The notes: generated by a model from the letters alone, not told the origin. A DNA stretch of 64,000 nt from Zoogloea sp. LCSB751 (GCF_002028455.1 NZ_MWUM01000003.1:237374-301373); one strand, 5' to 3'. Shown: positions 1-16,957, counted from the stretch's first letter. Made by a program: numbers and translations.

Positions 1-1146
1 AATGCGGACATTTACCAGCTTCTGAGGATAGAACACGAGGTCTGAACACATTTCCTTCAACGACACCCCCTGCTGACGGAGTGCAGCAAGAACCTGGAGC
101 CCCGCGATAATACCGTCTCCAGTAGTGTGCCGATCCAAACAGATGATGTGACCGGAATTCTCCCCCCCTACGCGCCAGCCTTTCTCATGCATGAGCTCCA
201 GCACGTAGCGGTCACCCACCTTGGCGCGAGCAAAAGGCAAGCCCAGGCGGCCGATCGCGTGCTCGAAACCCAGATTGCTCATCAAGGTGCCAACAACACC
301 TCCCGCCGCGCCTGCCAGACATGCAGCCTTGGCAATAACGTAAAGGAGCTTGTCTCCATCGTAGATGTTGCCTTCCGCATCCGCCATCAAGATGCGGTCA
401 CCATCACCGTCCAGCGAGATACCGACATCAGCGCCACTTTTCAGCACGGCCTCTCGGATGCTGGAGGGAACAGTCGCCCCCACGCCGTCATTGATATTGG
501 TTCCATTGGGCTCAACCCCAACCAGCACCGTTTCCGCACCCAACTCGTGGAAGACCTTCGGCGCAACCATGTAGGCCGCACCGTGGGCGCAATCCAGTGC
601 AATCTTCAAACCACGCAGGTCCAACTCGTTGGGGAAGGTGTTCTTACAGAACTCGACGTATCGCCCTCTGGCATCATCGATACGACGCGCCTTGCCCAGT
701 GTCGCCGAAGGCTCACACCCCATTGGCTCATCGAGACGTGCCTCAATCTCGAGCTCAACGGCATCGGGTAACTTGGTTCCTGCCGCACTGAAGAACTTGA
801 TCCCGTTATCTTCAAAGGGATTGTGGGACGCAGAAATCACCACTCCGACCTGAAGACGCAGAGCACGCGTCAAGTAGGCAATCGCCGGCGTCGGCAACGG
901 CCCGGCCAGATAAACATCCACGCCAGCCGCCGAAAAACCAGCCTCGAGCGCGGACTCCAGCATGTACCCCGAAATGCGCGTGTCCTTGCCGATGATCACG
1001 GCCGGACGCTCCCCTTGACGCAAATTCTCGTGCGCCACGAGCGTCTTGCCCGCCGCATAGCCAAGGCGCAGACAGAAATCCGGCGTAATCGGCGGCTCGC
1101 CGACACGACCACGTACACCATCGGTTCCAAAATAACGTCGAGACAT
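1..1146 (-). CDS. glmM: Phosphoglucosamine mutase, 3' end cut by window edge
   Basis: This enzyme converts glucosamine-6-phosphate to glucosamine-1-phosphate for UDP-GlcNAc, and so for peptidoglycan and LPS, in the cytoplasm. The reading frame starts at an ATG at 1146 with the family start [13 protein letters not shown] and stays open to the left edge, giving about 382 of roughly 450 residues. The phosphoserine loop SASHNP lies near residues 105-110 and the metal-binding DGDGDR loop is intact. Only the C-terminal phosphate-binding domain lies outside the window. It follows folP on the same strand, the same order as in E. coli (ftsH-folP-glmM). Confidence 0.96.
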   Translation of the reverse strand, partial: MSRRYFGTDGVRGRVGEPPITPDFCLRLGYAAGKTLVAHENLRQGERPAVIIGKDTRISGYMLESALEAGFSAAGVDVYLAGPLPTPAIAYLTRALRLQVGVVISASHNPFEDNGIKFFSAAGTKLPDAVELEIEARLDEPMGCEPSATLGKARRIDDARGRYVEFCKNTFPNELDLRGLKIALDCAHGAAYMVAPKVFHELGAETVLVGVEPNGTNINDGVGATVPSSIREAVLKSGADVGISLDGDGDRILMADAEGNIYDGDKLLYVIAKAACLAGAAGGVVGTLMSNLGFEHAIGRLGLPFARAKVGDRYVLELMHEKGWRVGGENSGHIICLDRHTTGDGIIAGLQVLAALRQQGVSLKEMCSDLVFYPQKLVNVRI

Positions 1147-1220
1147 CTTTCCCTCGCTTCCCCGCTGCCACCAGGGCTTTCATTGATTCTGTCTGTGTTC
1201 CTTCAACTCGCCACAGCCCC

Positions 1221-2042
1221 TCAGGCAAGCATCTCCCACAACCTCAACACATCCCGCGTCGCGCCAACATCGTGAGTCCTTATGATGCGAGCGCCATTCT
1301 GCATTGCCACCAGGGCAGCTGCCGCACCAATGACCATCCGCTCTCCGACCGGGCGGCCTGCGATCTCGCCAAGCATGGTCTTTCGGGACATGCCTACGAG
1401 GACAGGAAAAGTCGTCTCGCAGAAGTCGCTCAGACCTTTGAGCAAGGCCAGGTTATGGGTGAGCGTCTTACCGAAACCGAAGCCGGGATCAAGCAAGATA
1501 CGCTCGCCTGCCACACCCGCTCTTTGAAGTACATCCACCCGTTGCGCAAGAAATGCCTGCACATCGCTCAACACGTCACCATAAGACGGAGCGCGCTGCA
1601 TTGTGCCCGGCTCTCCCTGCATATGCATCACACACACAGCAACCTTGCTGTCCTTTACCGCCTCCAGCGCACCAGCAACTCGAAATGCTGCAATATCGTT
1701 GATCATATCCGCACCAACGCGTATCGATTCGCGCATTACTGCAGGTTTCACGGTATCCACCGATATCGGCATATTGAGCGGAGCAAGCGCCTCCACCACA
1801 GGAATAACCCGATCCAGCTCCTCTTGCTCGGAAACGGACACAGCCCCGGGACGCGAGGACTCACCGCCGATATCAAGGATTTCCGCACCATCGGCGATGG
1901 CCTGTTCTGCTGCACGCAAGGCTGCATCCCGACTCAGATAGCCAGGCCCGGAAAACGAGTCCGGCGTCACATTGATGATCGCCATGATCCGGGGTTTGCT
2001 GAGGTCCAGCTGGAACCGACCGCAAGCGAGTACTGAAGACAT
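1221..2042 (-). CDS. folP: Dihydropteroate synthase
   Basis: It condenses 6-hydroxymethyl-dihydropterin diphosphate with p-aminobenzoate in folate synthesis and is the sulfonamide target. The protein has 273 residues, the usual length. The TIM-barrel signatures are present: INVTPDSFSGPG near the N-terminus, then DIGGESSRPGA and DPGFGFGKT. I chose the ATG at 2042 (MSSVLACGRF). The ATG 33 bases upstream lies inside a perfect palindrome and adds a tail unlike the family. It sits between ftsH and glmM in a conserved order. Confidence 0.95.
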   Translation of the reverse strand: MSSVLACGRFQLDLSKPRIMAIINVTPDSFSGPGYLSRDAALRAAEQAIADGAEILDIGGESSRPGAVSVSEQEELDRVIPVVEALAPLNMPISVDTVKPAVMRESIRVGADMINDIAAFRVAGALEAVKDSKVAVCVMHMQGEPGTMQRAPSYGDVLSDVQAFLAQRVDVLQRAGVAGERILLDPGFGFGKTLTHNLALLKGLSDFCETTFPVLVGMSRKTMLGEIAGRPVGERMVIGAAAALVAMQNGARIIRTHDVGATRDVLRLWEMLA

Positions 2043-2063
2043 AAGCGTGATCTTTAAATGACA

Positions 2064-2087
2064 GGGCCGGCTCATATGAGCCGGCCC
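2064..2087. repeat. 24-bp perfect palindrome between ftsH and folP
   Basis: The two 12-base arms, GGGCCGGCTCAT and its exact complement, meet without a loop base. The ftsH stop is 25 bases upstream on the minus strand and the folP start about 20 bases downstream. No T-run follows on either strand, so it is not a classical intrinsic terminator. It may be an mRNA stability or partial-termination element, or a protein-binding palindrome. Confidence 0.7.
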
Positions 2088-2111
2088 ATAACTAGCACAG
2101 GAATCTGAAAC

Positions 2112-4004
2112 TCAAGCTACCGGAGCGGCCGCCGTCGGAGCAGCCCCAGTGCTGTCGTCACTGGGACGCTTGGGGTACTGCGAAGAAGGCTTGGGAGGAC
2201 GAGGCGCACGGCCGGCCATGATGTCGTCGATCTGCTCTGCATCGATGGTTTCCATCTCAAGCAGCGCAGCCGTCATGGCTTCGACCTTGTCTCGATTCTC
2301 CTCGATCAGGCGACGCGCCAATGCGTACTGCTGATCCAGCATTCTCCGGATTTCAGCGTCCACCTTTTGCAGGGTCGCCTCCGACATATTCTTGTGAGTC
2401 GTGACAGAGCGGCCAAGGAACACCTCCCCCTCCTCTTCACCATAAACCATGGGCCCGAGATTGTCCGACATGCCCCACTGGGTCACCATCCGGCGGGCAA
2501 GATCCGTCGCTCGCTGAAAATCATTCGACGCCCCCGTCGTCATCTGATTCATGAAGATCTCCTCAGCAATCCGTCCGCCAAAAAGAACAGCAATGGTCTG
2601 AAGCAGACGTTCACGATCCTGACTGTAACGATCCTGCTCCGGCAACTGCATGGTCACACCCAGGGCACGCCCACGCGGAATGATCGTGACCTTGTGCACC
2701 GGATCGGTCTTGGTCAGACACTTGGCAACGATCGCATGACCCGACTCGTGGTAAGCCGTGTTACGTCGCTCCTCCTCCGGCATCACCATGGAACGGCGCT
2801 CCGCCCCCATCATGATCTTGTCCTTAGCGCGCTCGAAATCGTCCATATCCACGAGACGCTTGTTACCGCGTGCAGCAAAGAGGGCAGCTTCGTTGACCAG
2901 GTTAGCAAGATCTGCGCCTGCGAATCCCGGACAACCGCGAGCAAGGATGAGCGCATCGACATCCGGTGCGATCGGCACCTTGCGCATGTGAACCCGCAAA
3001 ATCTGCTCCCGCCCACGGATGTCAGGCAAGGGAACCACAACCTGTCGATCGAAACGGCCCGGACGCAACAGGGCAGGATCCAGAACGTCGGGACGATTGG
3101 TCGCAGCAATCACGATCACCCCCGAGACGCCTTCGAAGCCATCCATCTCGACCAGCAACTGGTTCAGGGTCTGCTCACGTTCATCGTTGCCGCCGCCGAG
3201 ACCCGCTCCGCGCTGCCGCCCCACCGCATCGATTTCATCGATGAAGATGATGCACGGCGCCTGTTTCTTCGCCTGCTCGAACATGTCGCGCACACGTGCG
3301 GCACCGACACCGACGAACATTTCCACGAAATCCGAACCGGAGATAGAGAAGAAAGGAACCTTGGCCTCGCCCGCGATCGCTTTCGCCAGCAAGGTCTTGC
3401 CGGTACCAGGCGAGCCGACCATCAACACCCCCTTGGGAATGTGGCCGCCCAGCTTCTGAAACTTGGAAGGATCACGCAGGAACTCGACGAGTTCCCCGAC
3501 CTCTTCCTTTGCCTCATCACAACCCGCCACATCGGCGAAGGTCACCGTATTGGCAGTCTCATCGAGCATCTTGGCCTTGGACTTCCCGAACGAGAACGCG
3601 CCACCACGCCCGCCCCCCTGCATCTGGCGCATGAAGAAGACCCACACGCCGATGAGCAGAATCATCGGGAACCAGGAGACAAAGATGTTCATGAGGAAGG
3701 ACTGTTCTTCCTCAGGCTTCGCAGCCGTGACCTTGACGCCATAACGCATCAGGTCACCGACCATCCAGATATCCTGTACACCCGGCGTATAAACGGTAAT
3801 CTGACGGCCATCCTGGGTCGTGGCACGAACAGTGCGCCCATCCACAACCGCCTTGGAAACCTTGCCCTGCTTCGCGTCCTCCATGAACTGGGAGTACTCG
3901 ACCGAATTCTGGGCCGCCTGACGATTGTTGAACTGGTTGAAGACAGTCATCAAAACGACGCCTATCACCAACCAGATCGCGAGATTCTTGAATAGATTGT
4001 TCAA
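2112..4004 (-). CDS. ftsH: ATP-dependent zinc metalloprotease FtsH
   Basis: This is a membrane-anchored AAA+ protease that degrades misfolded membrane proteins and, in E. coli, LpxC and sigma-32. The 630-residue protein has two N-terminal membrane segments (about 5-24 and 100-120) flanking a periplasmic domain. It also has a Walker A loop GSPGTGKT, the Walker B run [11 protein letters not shown], the second region of homology, and the zinc site HESGH. The C-terminal tail is rich in proline, serine and alanine. It lies just downstream of rlmE, as in E. coli. The serine in place of the more usual proline in the P-loop is conservative. Confidence 0.98.
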   Translation of the reverse strand: MNNLFKNLAIWLVIGVVLMTVFNQFNNRQAAQNSVEYSQFMEDAKQGKVSKAVVDGRTVRATTQDGRQITVYTPGVQDIWMVGDLMRYGVKVTAAKPEEEQSFLMNIFVSWFPMILLIGVWVFFMRQMQGGGRGGAFSFGKSKAKMLDETANTVTFADVAGCDEAKEEVGELVEFLRDPSKFQKLGGHIPKGVLMVGSPGTGKTLLAKAIAGEAKVPFFSISGSDFVEMFVGVGAARVRDMFEQAKKQAPCIIFIDEIDAVGRQRGAGLGGGNDEREQTLNQLLVEMDGFEGVSGVIVIAATNRPDVLDPALLRPGRFDRQVVVPLPDIRGREQILRVHMRKVPIAPDVDALILARGCPGFAGADLANLVNEAALFAARGNKRLVDMDDFERAKDKIMMGAERRSMVMPEEERRNTAYHESGHAIVAKCLTKTDPVHKVTIIPRGRALGVTMQLPEQDRYSQDRERLLQTIAVLFGGRIAEEIFMNQMTTGASNDFQRATDLARRMVTQWGMSDNLGPMVYGEEEGEVFLGRSVTTHKNMSEATLQKVDAEIRRMLDQQYALARRLIEENRDKVEAMTAALLEMETIDAEQIDDIMAGRAPRPPKPSSQYPKRPSDDSTGAAPTAAAPVA

Positions 4005-4115
4005 AACGATTCCTTGAAAGCCCGACAGGGGCCGCAGCCTAGTGGACTGATTCTATGTCTGATCGTTCGCTGGATCAAATGATCGTAACCATAGTCTGAC
4101 TCAATGGCAGACGCC

Positions 4116-4736
4116 CTAAGCACGTAATCCGCTACCGAGGAGATACACCTCGGAGCTTCGCCCCCGGGACGCCTGAGGTTTCCGAACCACAACGGACTTG
4201 AATGCCCGCTCCACCTCCTTGCGGAACTCCTCAAAGCCCTGCCCCTGGAACACCTTGACCAGAAATTTTCCTCCAGGGCTCAAATGCTGACGGCCGAAGT
4301 CCAGGGCCAGTTCGGCCAGATGAATCGAACGCGCCTGATCGCTCGATGGAATCCCCGAGATGTTCGGTGCGATGTCCGACATCACCAGATCCACACCCCG
4401 ACCTTCCAGCTGCGCCTCGAACCGGGCAACGAACTCCTCGTCGTGAAAATCGCCCTGCATGAAGACGACCCCATTGATCGGCTCGATCGGCAACAGATCG
4501 AGGGCAAAGACCCGCCCCTGCTCGCCAACCCGCCCAATCGCAACCTGACTCCATGAACCCGGGGCTGCTCCTAAATCGACAACCACCATGCCGGGGCGGA
4601 TCAACTTATCCTTTTCGTCGATCTCGATGAGTTTGTATGCCGCTCGCGCACGCCACCCTTCAGACTTGGCGCGCTGCACGAACGGATCATTTACATGCTC
4701 CATCATCCACGATTTACTGGTCTTGCTACGTTTCAT
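4116..4736 (-). CDS. rlmE: 23S rRNA (uridine-2'-O)-methyltransferase RlmE (FtsJ/RrmJ)
   Basis: It methylates U2552 in the A-loop of 23S rRNA using SAM and is heat-shock linked in E. coli. The protein has 206 residues. The SAM-binding motif [14 protein letters not shown] lies near residue 60, followed by the acidic VMSDIAPN motif, and a catalytic lysine is present in KFLVKVFQG. The start at 4736 ([10 protein letters not shown]) matches the family, and the upstream in-frame extension overlaps the divergent gene. It is followed by ftsH after about 110 bases. Confidence 0.95.
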   Translation of the reverse strand: MKRSKTSKSWMMEHVNDPFVQRAKSEGWRARAAYKLIEIDEKDKLIRPGMVVVDLGAAPGSWSQVAIGRVGEQGRVFALDLLPIEPINGVVFMQGDFHDEEFVARFEAQLEGRGVDLVMSDIAPNISGIPSSDQARSIHLAELALDFGRQHLSPGGKFLVKVFQGQGFEEFRKEVERAFKSVVVRKPQASRGRSSEVYLLGSGLRA

Positions 4737-4774
4737 CGCGGTACAATTACGCCCTTTTTTCAATGAGTTGCAAA

Positions 4775-5230
4775 ATGATTGAACTTTCGCCCGCGCAGCG
4801 CCGCGCATTTCGCGCTCAAGCCCACCACCTTCATCCCGTGGTCAGTGTTGCCGGCAATGGACTGACCCCCGCCGTACTCAAGGAAATCGATCATGCACTG
4901 CAGGCTCACGAGCTGATCAAGATCCGCATCTATGGCGATGACCGCAGCCTCCGAGAATCCATCCTCGCCAGCGTTTGCACTGAACTCGGGGCTGCTGCAG
5001 TACAACATATCGGCAAGACTCTGATCATCTGGCGGGAAAAGCGTGAACAGGAAAGCTCGCATGCCGCGGTTGCAGACAGGCCGAAAAAATCGCCGGCCAA
5101 GGCAAAATCAGCCAAAGCACTGTCGTCCCATCGCGGCATCGCGTCCCTCAAGAAGAATGCTGGCCCCAAGAAGGATTATTGGTTTCCCTCCCAGGGCAAA
5201 GGACCACGACGCAATCGCGACGACGCCTGA
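4775..5230 (+). CDS. yhbY: YhbY family ribosome-associated RNA-binding protein (CRS1/YhbY domain)
   Basis: YhbY proteins associate with the assembling 50S subunit. The CRS1/YhbY domain covers roughly residues 1-95, beginning [17 protein letters not shown] and containing the conserved [11 protein letters not shown] and LIKIRI strands. A basic tail of about 50 residues, rich in Lys and Ala and ending RRNRDDA, follows; the E. coli protein lacks it. Two ATGs (4763 and 4775) are possible. I prefer 4775 because it matches the family start. It is divergent from rlmE with about 38 bases between the starts. Confidence 0.9.
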   Translation: MIELSPAQRRAFRAQAHHLHPVVSVAGNGLTPAVLKEIDHALQAHELIKIRIYGDDRSLRESILASVCTELGAAAVQHIGKTLIIWREKREQESSHAAVADRPKKSPAKAKSAKALSSHRGIASLKKNAGPKKDYWFPSQGKGPRRNRDDA

Positions 5231-5240
5231 ACAGAGTCGA

Positions 5241-5702
5241 TCAGCGCAGCTCCCTGCCCTGCCAGGCGACCAGCAGCAAACCCAGCAGACTCTCCACCAA
5301 ATAGACAACACTGGAAACGCCGTGCCAAGCCATAAAACGGCTACGCAGGGCGCTTTCCATAACCTCCCGCGGCAAAGAGTCGGCCTTGAGTTGCGCCAGT
5401 ATCGGCTGGATCCCGAAATGGCCGGCCAATGTCAGCAGCAGCATCAAGAAAACCACCCAAAAAACGCCGCTCTTAAAGGCCGCACCATTCTTGCGAAGCG
5501 CCAGAAACACCAGCAGATAGCAAGCTGAAACGACCCCCAGCCATGCCACATAGGTAAACATCTCCCCCGCCAATCGCCCAGCAAGGGCCCGGTCGTCGAG
5601 CAATCGGAACAAAGTGGGCGCAGCGAGGTAGCCGATCGCCCATAGCGCTCCGACCCACAGAGTGATCAGAGTGCTATAGACGTATTCAGCAAATCGGGGC
5701 AT
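5241..5702 (-). CDS. DUF4149 family membrane protein
   Basis: A 153-residue protein with four predicted hydrophobic segments: around residues 8-30 after MPRFAEYVYS, 45-65 (YVAWLGVVSACYLLVFLAL), 78-98 and 128-150. Family members of unknown function occur beside greA and yhbY in betaproteobacteria. It starts 11 bases after the greA stop, so it is probably cotranscribed with carB-greA. No catalytic motif is visible. An inner-membrane location is inferred from composition only. Confidence 0.85.
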   Translation of the reverse strand: MPRFAEYVYSTLITLWVGALWAIGYLAAPTLFRLLDDRALAGRLAGEMFTYVAWLGVVSACYLLVFLALRKNGAAFKSGVFWVVFLMLLLTLAGHFGIQPILAQLKADSLPREVMESALRSRFMAWHGVSSVVYLVESLLGLLLVAWQGRELR

Positions 5703-5712
5703 GGGCTCAGGA

Positions 5713-6185
5713 CTACTCGTAACGGACGTCGATCAGCTCAAGCTCACGGACGCCACCAGGCGCCTGCACCTCGGCGACATCCCCTGCAAACTTGCCGATC
5801 AAGGCGCGGGCGATAGGAGAGCTGATCGCGATCTTGCCAGCCTTGATGTCAGCCTCATCATCCCCGACGATCTGGTAGGTCACCGATTCGCCGTTATCCA
5901 GATCCTCGAGCTCCACCGTGGCACCGAAGACGCACCGCCCATCCGCGTCGAGCAGCTTGGGGTCGATGATCTGGGCGTTGGAGAGCTTCCCCTCCACTTC
6001 CCGGATACGCCCCTCGATGAAACCCTGGCGCTCCTTGGCTGCGTCGTACTCGGCATTTTCGGAAAGATCGCCATGGGAACGTGCCTCGGCAATCGCCGCA
6101 ATAACGTCCGGACGCTCAACTGTCTTCAGGCGGTGCAACTCCTGACGCAGCAGCTCTGCGCCGGCAACGGTCAGCGGTACCTTGT

Positions 6186-6189
<4 letters not shown>
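5713..6189 (-). CDS. greA: Transcription elongation factor GreA
   Basis: It stimulates cleavage of backtracked RNA by RNA polymerase. At 158 residues it is the normal size. The N-terminal coiled coil carries the acidic tip [13 protein letters not shown] with the catalytic Asp and Glu residues, followed by the FKBP-like C-terminal domain with [13 protein letters not shown] and [10 protein letters not shown]. Its ATG overlaps the carB stop by four bases (ATGA), so translation is probably coupled. Confidence 0.97.
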
Positions 6190-9410
<3,221 letters not shown>

Positions 9411-9481
9411 GGTTCTTCAGAGACTGGGAAGCGGTTGATCGATAACTGGTGCGTCGCGGCGCACCACCGTGACGATCGGCT

Positions 9482-10624
9482 TCAGCCCCTCGCCTCCATC
9501 AGCGAAATGAATCGGTCAAACAGATAGGCCACGTCGTGCGGGCCGGGGCTGGCTTCCGGGTGCCCCTGGAAGGAGAAGGCAGGCACATCGGTGCGCGCCA
9601 GGCCTTGCAGGCTGCCGTCGAACAGCGATACGTGGGTTACCCGCACGTTGGCGGGCAGCGTTGTCACATCTGCGGCAAAACCGTGGTTCTGGCTGGTGAT
9701 CAGCACCTGACCGGAATCGAGATCCTTTACCGGATGGTTCGCGCCGTGGTGGCCGAACTTCATCTTCATAGTCTTGGCTCCGGACGCCAGTGCGAGCAGC
9801 TGATGACCCAGGCAGATGCCGAAGGTCGGAATACCCTTTGCAAGCACCTGCTGGATCGCCTCGATGGCGTAGTCACAGGGCTCCGGATCACCAGGCCCAT
9901 TGGACAGGAAGACGCCGTCCGGATTGAGGGCCAGCACATCCGCAGCGGGGGTCTGGGCCGGCACCACCGTCAGGCGGCAGCCACGCTCGGCCAGCATGCG
10001 CAAGATGTTGCGCTTGACGCCATAGTCGTAGGCCACGACGTGGAAACGCGGGTTTTCCTGGGCCACATAACCGGCGTCCAGGCGCCACTCGCCATCCGTC
10101 CAGGGATAGGACTCGGTGGCGGACACGACCTTGGCGAGATCCATGCCGGCGAGCCCCGGGAATGCCCGGGCTTGCGCCAGCGCGGCCTCCACGTTCAGTT
10201 CGGCAGCCGTCGCCGCGGTGACGATACAGCCGCTCTGGGCCCCCTTTTCACGCAGGATGCGCGTGAGCTTACGGGTATCGATCCCAGCGATCGCGACGAT
10301 GTTCTCAGCCTTGAGATAGGCATCCAGCGATTGCTCGCTACGCCAGTTGGACGCCACCAGCGGCAGATCACGGATCACCAAGCCGGAAGCAAAAACCTTG
10401 GCTGCTTCATTGTCTTCCCGATTGATGCCGGTGTTTCCGATGTGCGGATAGGTGAGCGTGACGATCTGGCGACAGTAGCTCGGGTCGGTGAGGATTTCCT
10501 GATAGCCGGACATGGAGGTATTGAACACCACCTCACCGACCGTTGAACCAATTGCCCCGATGCCTTTGCCGTAGAACACCGTCCCGTCGGCAAGAACAAG
10601 AATGGCGGGCGGGAAAGCTGACAC
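9482..10624 (-). CDS. carA: Carbamoyl-phosphate synthase small (glutaminase) subunit
   Basis: It hydrolyses glutamine and delivers ammonia to CarB. The chosen start is a GTG at 10624 ([14 protein letters not shown]), preceded by a strong GAGGAG site seven bases upstream and matching the family N-terminus. The longer ATG version at 10663 adds 13 unmatched residues. The 380-residue protein has the CPSase small-chain N-terminal domain ([21 protein letters not shown]) and a class I glutaminase with the nucleophile motif FGICLGHQ and the His-Glu pair in [11 protein letters not shown]. Confidence 0.97.
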   Translation of the reverse strand: MSAFPPAILVLADGTVFYGKGIGAIGSTVGEVVFNTSMSGYQEILTDPSYCRQIVTLTYPHIGNTGINREDNEAAKVFASGLVIRDLPLVASNWRSEQSLDAYLKAENIVAIAGIDTRKLTRILREKGAQSGCIVTAATAAELNVEAALAQARAFPGLAGMDLAKVVSATESYPWTDGEWRLDAGYVAQENPRFHVVAYDYGVKRNILRMLAERGCRLTVVPAQTPAADVLALNPDGVFLSNGPGDPEPCDYAIEAIQQVLAKGIPTFGICLGHQLLALASGAKTMKMKFGHHGANHPVKDLDSGQVLITSQNHGFAADVTTLPANVRVTHVSLFDGSLQGLARTDVPAFSFQGHPEASPGPHDVAYLFDRFISLMEARG

Positions 10625-10688
10625 GGCGAACTCCTCAAAATCTTGTGATTGAACGACTGACATGCGTAGCCCAGGCTACACATGAAAA

Positions 10689-10715
10689 ACGGGATCGCCC
10701 TGAAGGCCATCCCGT
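10689..10715 (-). terminator. Hairpin plus U-run in front of carA (attenuator or terminator)
   Basis: On the minus strand, arms ACGGGAT and ATCCCGT pair (7 bp, then a mismatch and 3 more pairs) and are followed by five Ts. It lies after the predicted carA promoter and before the carA start, so it could be a leader attenuator. The alternative is that it ends transcripts of the upstream histidine kinase gene. No obvious leader peptide precedes it. Confidence 0.55.
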
Positions 10716-10728
10716 AAGAAACTTTCTA

Positions 10729-10758
10729 ATTATAGCCTGAGGCCGCCCTTTCGGGCAA
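10729..10758 (-). promoter_or_regulatory. Predicted sigma-70 promoter of carA
   Basis: On the minus strand a perfect -10 hexamer TATAAT (10729-10734) lies 18 bases downstream of TTGCCC (10753-10758). The start point would fall near 10722, about 100 bases before the carA GTG. A small GCCC/GGGC hairpin (10745-10756) overlaps the -35 region. Confidence 0.5.
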
Positions 10759-10784
10759 ACTCGACTGTAGGAATACCGACAAAA

Positions 10785-13358
<2,574 letters not shown>

Positions 13359-13469
13359 ATTGGCGACCTCAAGAGGACGAAGAGACGTGAGGGCAGCGCC
13401 CTCCCCGCCCCTACTTGGCTCCCCACCTTAACGGCAAGGCGCCGAGCTGCTTGAACTACGGCAATCAGC

Positions 13470-14297
<828 letters not shown>

Positions 14298-14326
14298 TTA
14301 ACAGGTTGCACCAAGCCCACCTCCCG

Positions 14327-14674
14327 TCAGGGTTGCGGAGGCACCTCGCCAGAACGGACATCGCCCTCCAGACGCGCCAGCTGGCCGCCCTCGAAAATCA
14401 CGGTCAGGCGGCGCTCCTGCAAGCTGCCTTTGCCCGGCTGATAACGGTAGACGTAATCCCAGCGGTCGGCATGGAAGACATCGGTCACCAGCGGCGTCCC
14501 AAGAACAAAACGCACCTGATCACGCGTCATGCCGGACTTGAGCTGGGACACCATTTCCTGGGTCACGAAATTGCCCTGCCGGACATCGATTCTGTAGGGC
14601 TTGAAAAAGTCGCCGACGGCGGTACAACCGGAAAGACCGGCAACCAGCAGAGCAGAAAGGAACAGTTTGCGCAT
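14327..14674 (-). CDS. bamE: Outer membrane assembly lipoprotein BamE (SmpA/OmlA)
   Basis: A component of the BAM complex that inserts beta-barrel proteins into the outer membrane. The 115-residue precursor has a lipoprotein signal ending LSGC (lipobox Cys near residue 17) and the SmpA/OmlA fold with GMTRDQVRFVLGTPLVTDVFHADRWDYVYRY. It is divergent from fur, an arrangement common in beta- and gammaproteobacteria. Confidence 0.95.
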   Translation of the reverse strand: MRKLFLSALLVAGLSGCTAVGDFFKPYRIDVRQGNFVTQEMVSQLKSGMTRDQVRFVLGTPLVTDVFHADRWDYVYRYQPGKGSLQERRLTVIFEGGQLARLEGDVRSGEVPPQP

Positions 14675-14798
14675 GGCGTTTCAGGAAGGCGGAACGGACA
14701 TCGGCCAGAAGGCCGCATTCTCAAGGTTGGTCTGAAACTATATCATACGGGGCTGGCCGGGCTTTCGGCCGCCGCATTCAAGTTTTCGGGGCTCTCCC

Positions 14799-15251
14799 AT
14801 GTCCAGTAATTCGCAGAATCTCAAAAGTATCGGCCTCAAGGCTACCTTCCCACGGCTCAAGATCCTCGATCTGTTCCAGAAGGTGGAGAATCGCCACCTG
14901 ACGGCGGAAGACGTCTATCGACAACTGATCGCCGAAGACATGGATATCGGGCTGGCCACCGTCTATCGTGTGCTCACGCAGTTCGAGCAGGCCGGCCTGC
15001 TCGAACGCCACTACTTCGAGTCTGGCAAGGCCGTCTTCGAACTCAACGAAGGGCACCACCATGACCATCTGGTGTGCCTTCAGTGCGGCAAGGTGGAGGA
15101 GTTCTTCGACCCCTCCATCGAGGAAAGGCAAAACCGGATCGCGGAAGAGCGCGGCTTCGTCGTTCGCGAACATGCACTCTACCTGTACGCGGACTGCAAG
15201 AAAGATCCCTGCCCCAACCGCCCCGGTAGCGGCCCAATCTCCAGCACATGA
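14799..15251 (+). CDS. fur: Ferric uptake regulator Fur
   Basis: An iron-responsive repressor. The 150-residue protein has an N-terminal winged helix ([15 protein letters not shown] ... [15 protein letters not shown]) and a C-terminal dimerisation and metal-binding domain with HHHDH and the CLQCG cysteine pair. It is divergent from bamE and convergent with recN, which ends 12 bases away. I saw no clear Fur box in its upstream region by eye. Confidence 0.96.
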   Translation: MSSNSQNLKSIGLKATFPRLKILDLFQKVENRHLTAEDVYRQLIAEDMDIGLATVYRVLTQFEQAGLLERHYFESGKAVFELNEGHHHDHLVCLQCGKVEEFFDPSIEERQNRIAEERGFVVREHALYLYADCKKDPCPNRPGSGPISST

Positions 15252-15263
15252 ACGCCAGGAGAC

Positions 15264-16931
15264 TCAGCCGGCCCGCTGCAGGCCCAGCATCTCGGCCGCA
15301 TGATCGCGAGTGGTATCGGTGATATGCACCCCACCCAGCATGCGGGCGATCTCCTCGATACGCTCTGAAGACCGCAAACCTGTTACACGGGACAGCGTCT
15401 GACCGTCGCGCGTTTCCTTCGAGATGGTCCACTGCCAATCCGCCTGCGCCGCAACCTGGGGCAGGTGGGTCACGCACAACACCTGGCGCCCCCCCCCCAG
15501 TTGCTTGAGCAGGCGCCCGACGATCTCCGCGACGCGCCCGCCGATACCGACGTCGACCTCATCGAAAATCAGCGTTGGTGTAGCCGCATTCCGGCTCGCA
15601 ATGACCTGGATGGCCAGACCGATCCGCGACAGCTCCCCACCTGACGCGACTTTGGCAAGGGATCGAAGCGGCTGACTGGCATTCGCCGTGACGAGGAACT
15701 CGACAGTCTCAAGCCCGCTGGCGCACCCCCCCTCCACTGGCCTGACAGCCACTTCAAAGCGCGCACCAGCCATCGCCAAGGACTGCATGGCGTCGGTTAC
15801 CGCCGCCGACAAGGCATCGGCTACGCACCGACGCTCGACGGAAAGCTGCCCGGCGGCGGCCATGAAACGCGCCTTGGCCGCAGACTCTTCCCGAGCCAGC
15901 GCCTCCGGGTCTGCCTGCCGCGTGAGTCGCTCCAGACGCAGCACACTGTCGGCCAGCAAATCGGACAACGCCTCGGGCGCCACCTTGTGCTTGCGCGCCA
16001 TGCCGGTTACCGACTGAAGGCGCTGATCGATCTCAGCCAGGCGCGCCGGATCCACATCGAGCCTGTCCCGATAGCGGCGCATGGCATGCAGCGCCTCGTC
16101 GAGCTGAATGCTCGCCCCACCCAACAGCTCCTGAACATCGGCAAGCTGCCCATCATGCTGCGCCATGTCAGTCACCCGTGCGAGCAGGCGATCGAGCTGC
16201 GAAACCAGCGCATACTCACCGTCAGCCAGCCCTTCCAGCACCTCTGCGCTGCCCGCAATCAGGCCCGCCGCGTGGGCCAGACGGGTTTGCTCCTGGTTGA
16301 GCGCACCCCACTCCTGGGGATCGAAGGCCAGCTCACGCAATTCACTGACCTGCCAGGCCAACAGCTCACGCTCCCTTTCGGTGGACAAGGCACCATGCTC
16401 CGCCGCCTCCCGGGCGCGCCTCAAGGCAGACCAGGAACGATAAAGCTCGGCCACCTCTGCGGCCCTGCCAGACAGCGCGCCATGAGCGTCCACCAGTTCC
16501 AGCTGTGCATCCGTACGCAACAGTGCGTGGTGAGCATGCTGCCCGTGAATGTCCGCCAGCCACTCCCCGGCCGCCCGCATCTGGGCCAGCGCCACAGGGA
16601 CACCGTTAAGCCATGTCTTGGAACGCCCTCCGCTATCGATAACACGGCGCATCAGCACGGAGTCCTCACCGGAATCCAGTTCCTGTTCAACCAGCCAGTC
16701 CCGCAATCTCCCGTCTTCAGGGAGACCGAACTCGGCCACGATCTCCGCCTTTGCCTGCCCGGTCCGAACGACCCCGCTCTCGGCCTTGCCGCCCAAAACC
16801 AAGCCCAGCGCATCGAGCAGTATCGATTTGCCCGCTCCCGTCTCGCCGGTTAATGCACCGAAACCGGCCTCAAAGTCGAGCTCGAGCTGATCAACGATTA
16901 CAAAGTCGCGAATGGAAAGATGACGCAGCAT
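15264..16931 (-). CDS. recN: DNA repair protein RecN
   Basis: An SMC-like ATPase that acts early in double-strand break repair. The 555-residue protein has an N-terminal ATPase half with Walker A GETGAGKS near residue 30, a long central coiled-coil arm, and a C-terminal half with the ABC signature SGGELSRIGLA and Walker B TLIFDEVDVGIGG. It is followed on the opposite strand by fur and preceded by nadK. Confidence 0.97.
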   Translation of the reverse strand: MLRHLSIRDFVIVDQLELDFEAGFGALTGETGAGKSILLDALGLVLGGKAESGVVRTGQAKAEIVAEFGLPEDGRLRDWLVEQELDSGEDSVLMRRVIDSGGRSKTWLNGVPVALAQMRAAGEWLADIHGQHAHHALLRTDAQLELVDAHGALSGRAAEVAELYRSWSALRRAREAAEHGALSTERERELLAWQVSELRELAFDPQEWGALNQEQTRLAHAAGLIAGSAEVLEGLADGEYALVSQLDRLLARVTDMAQHDGQLADVQELLGGASIQLDEALHAMRRYRDRLDVDPARLAEIDQRLQSVTGMARKHKVAPEALSDLLADSVLRLERLTRQADPEALAREESAAKARFMAAAGQLSVERRCVADALSAAVTDAMQSLAMAGARFEVAVRPVEGGCASGLETVEFLVTANASQPLRSLAKVASGGELSRIGLAIQVIASRNAATPTLIFDEVDVGIGGRVAEIVGRLLKQLGGGRQVLCVTHLPQVAAQADWQWTISKETRDGQTLSRVTGLRSSERIEEIARMLGGVHITDTTRDHAAEMLGLQRAG

Positions 16932-16957
16932 GAAAACAGGAAGGAAATTGAGCGGGA

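Noticed and set aside
2367..3995. 542-codon open frame antisense to ftsH
   Set aside because: Its translation is rich in His and Arg, has no domain and no ribosome site; ftsH is unambiguous.
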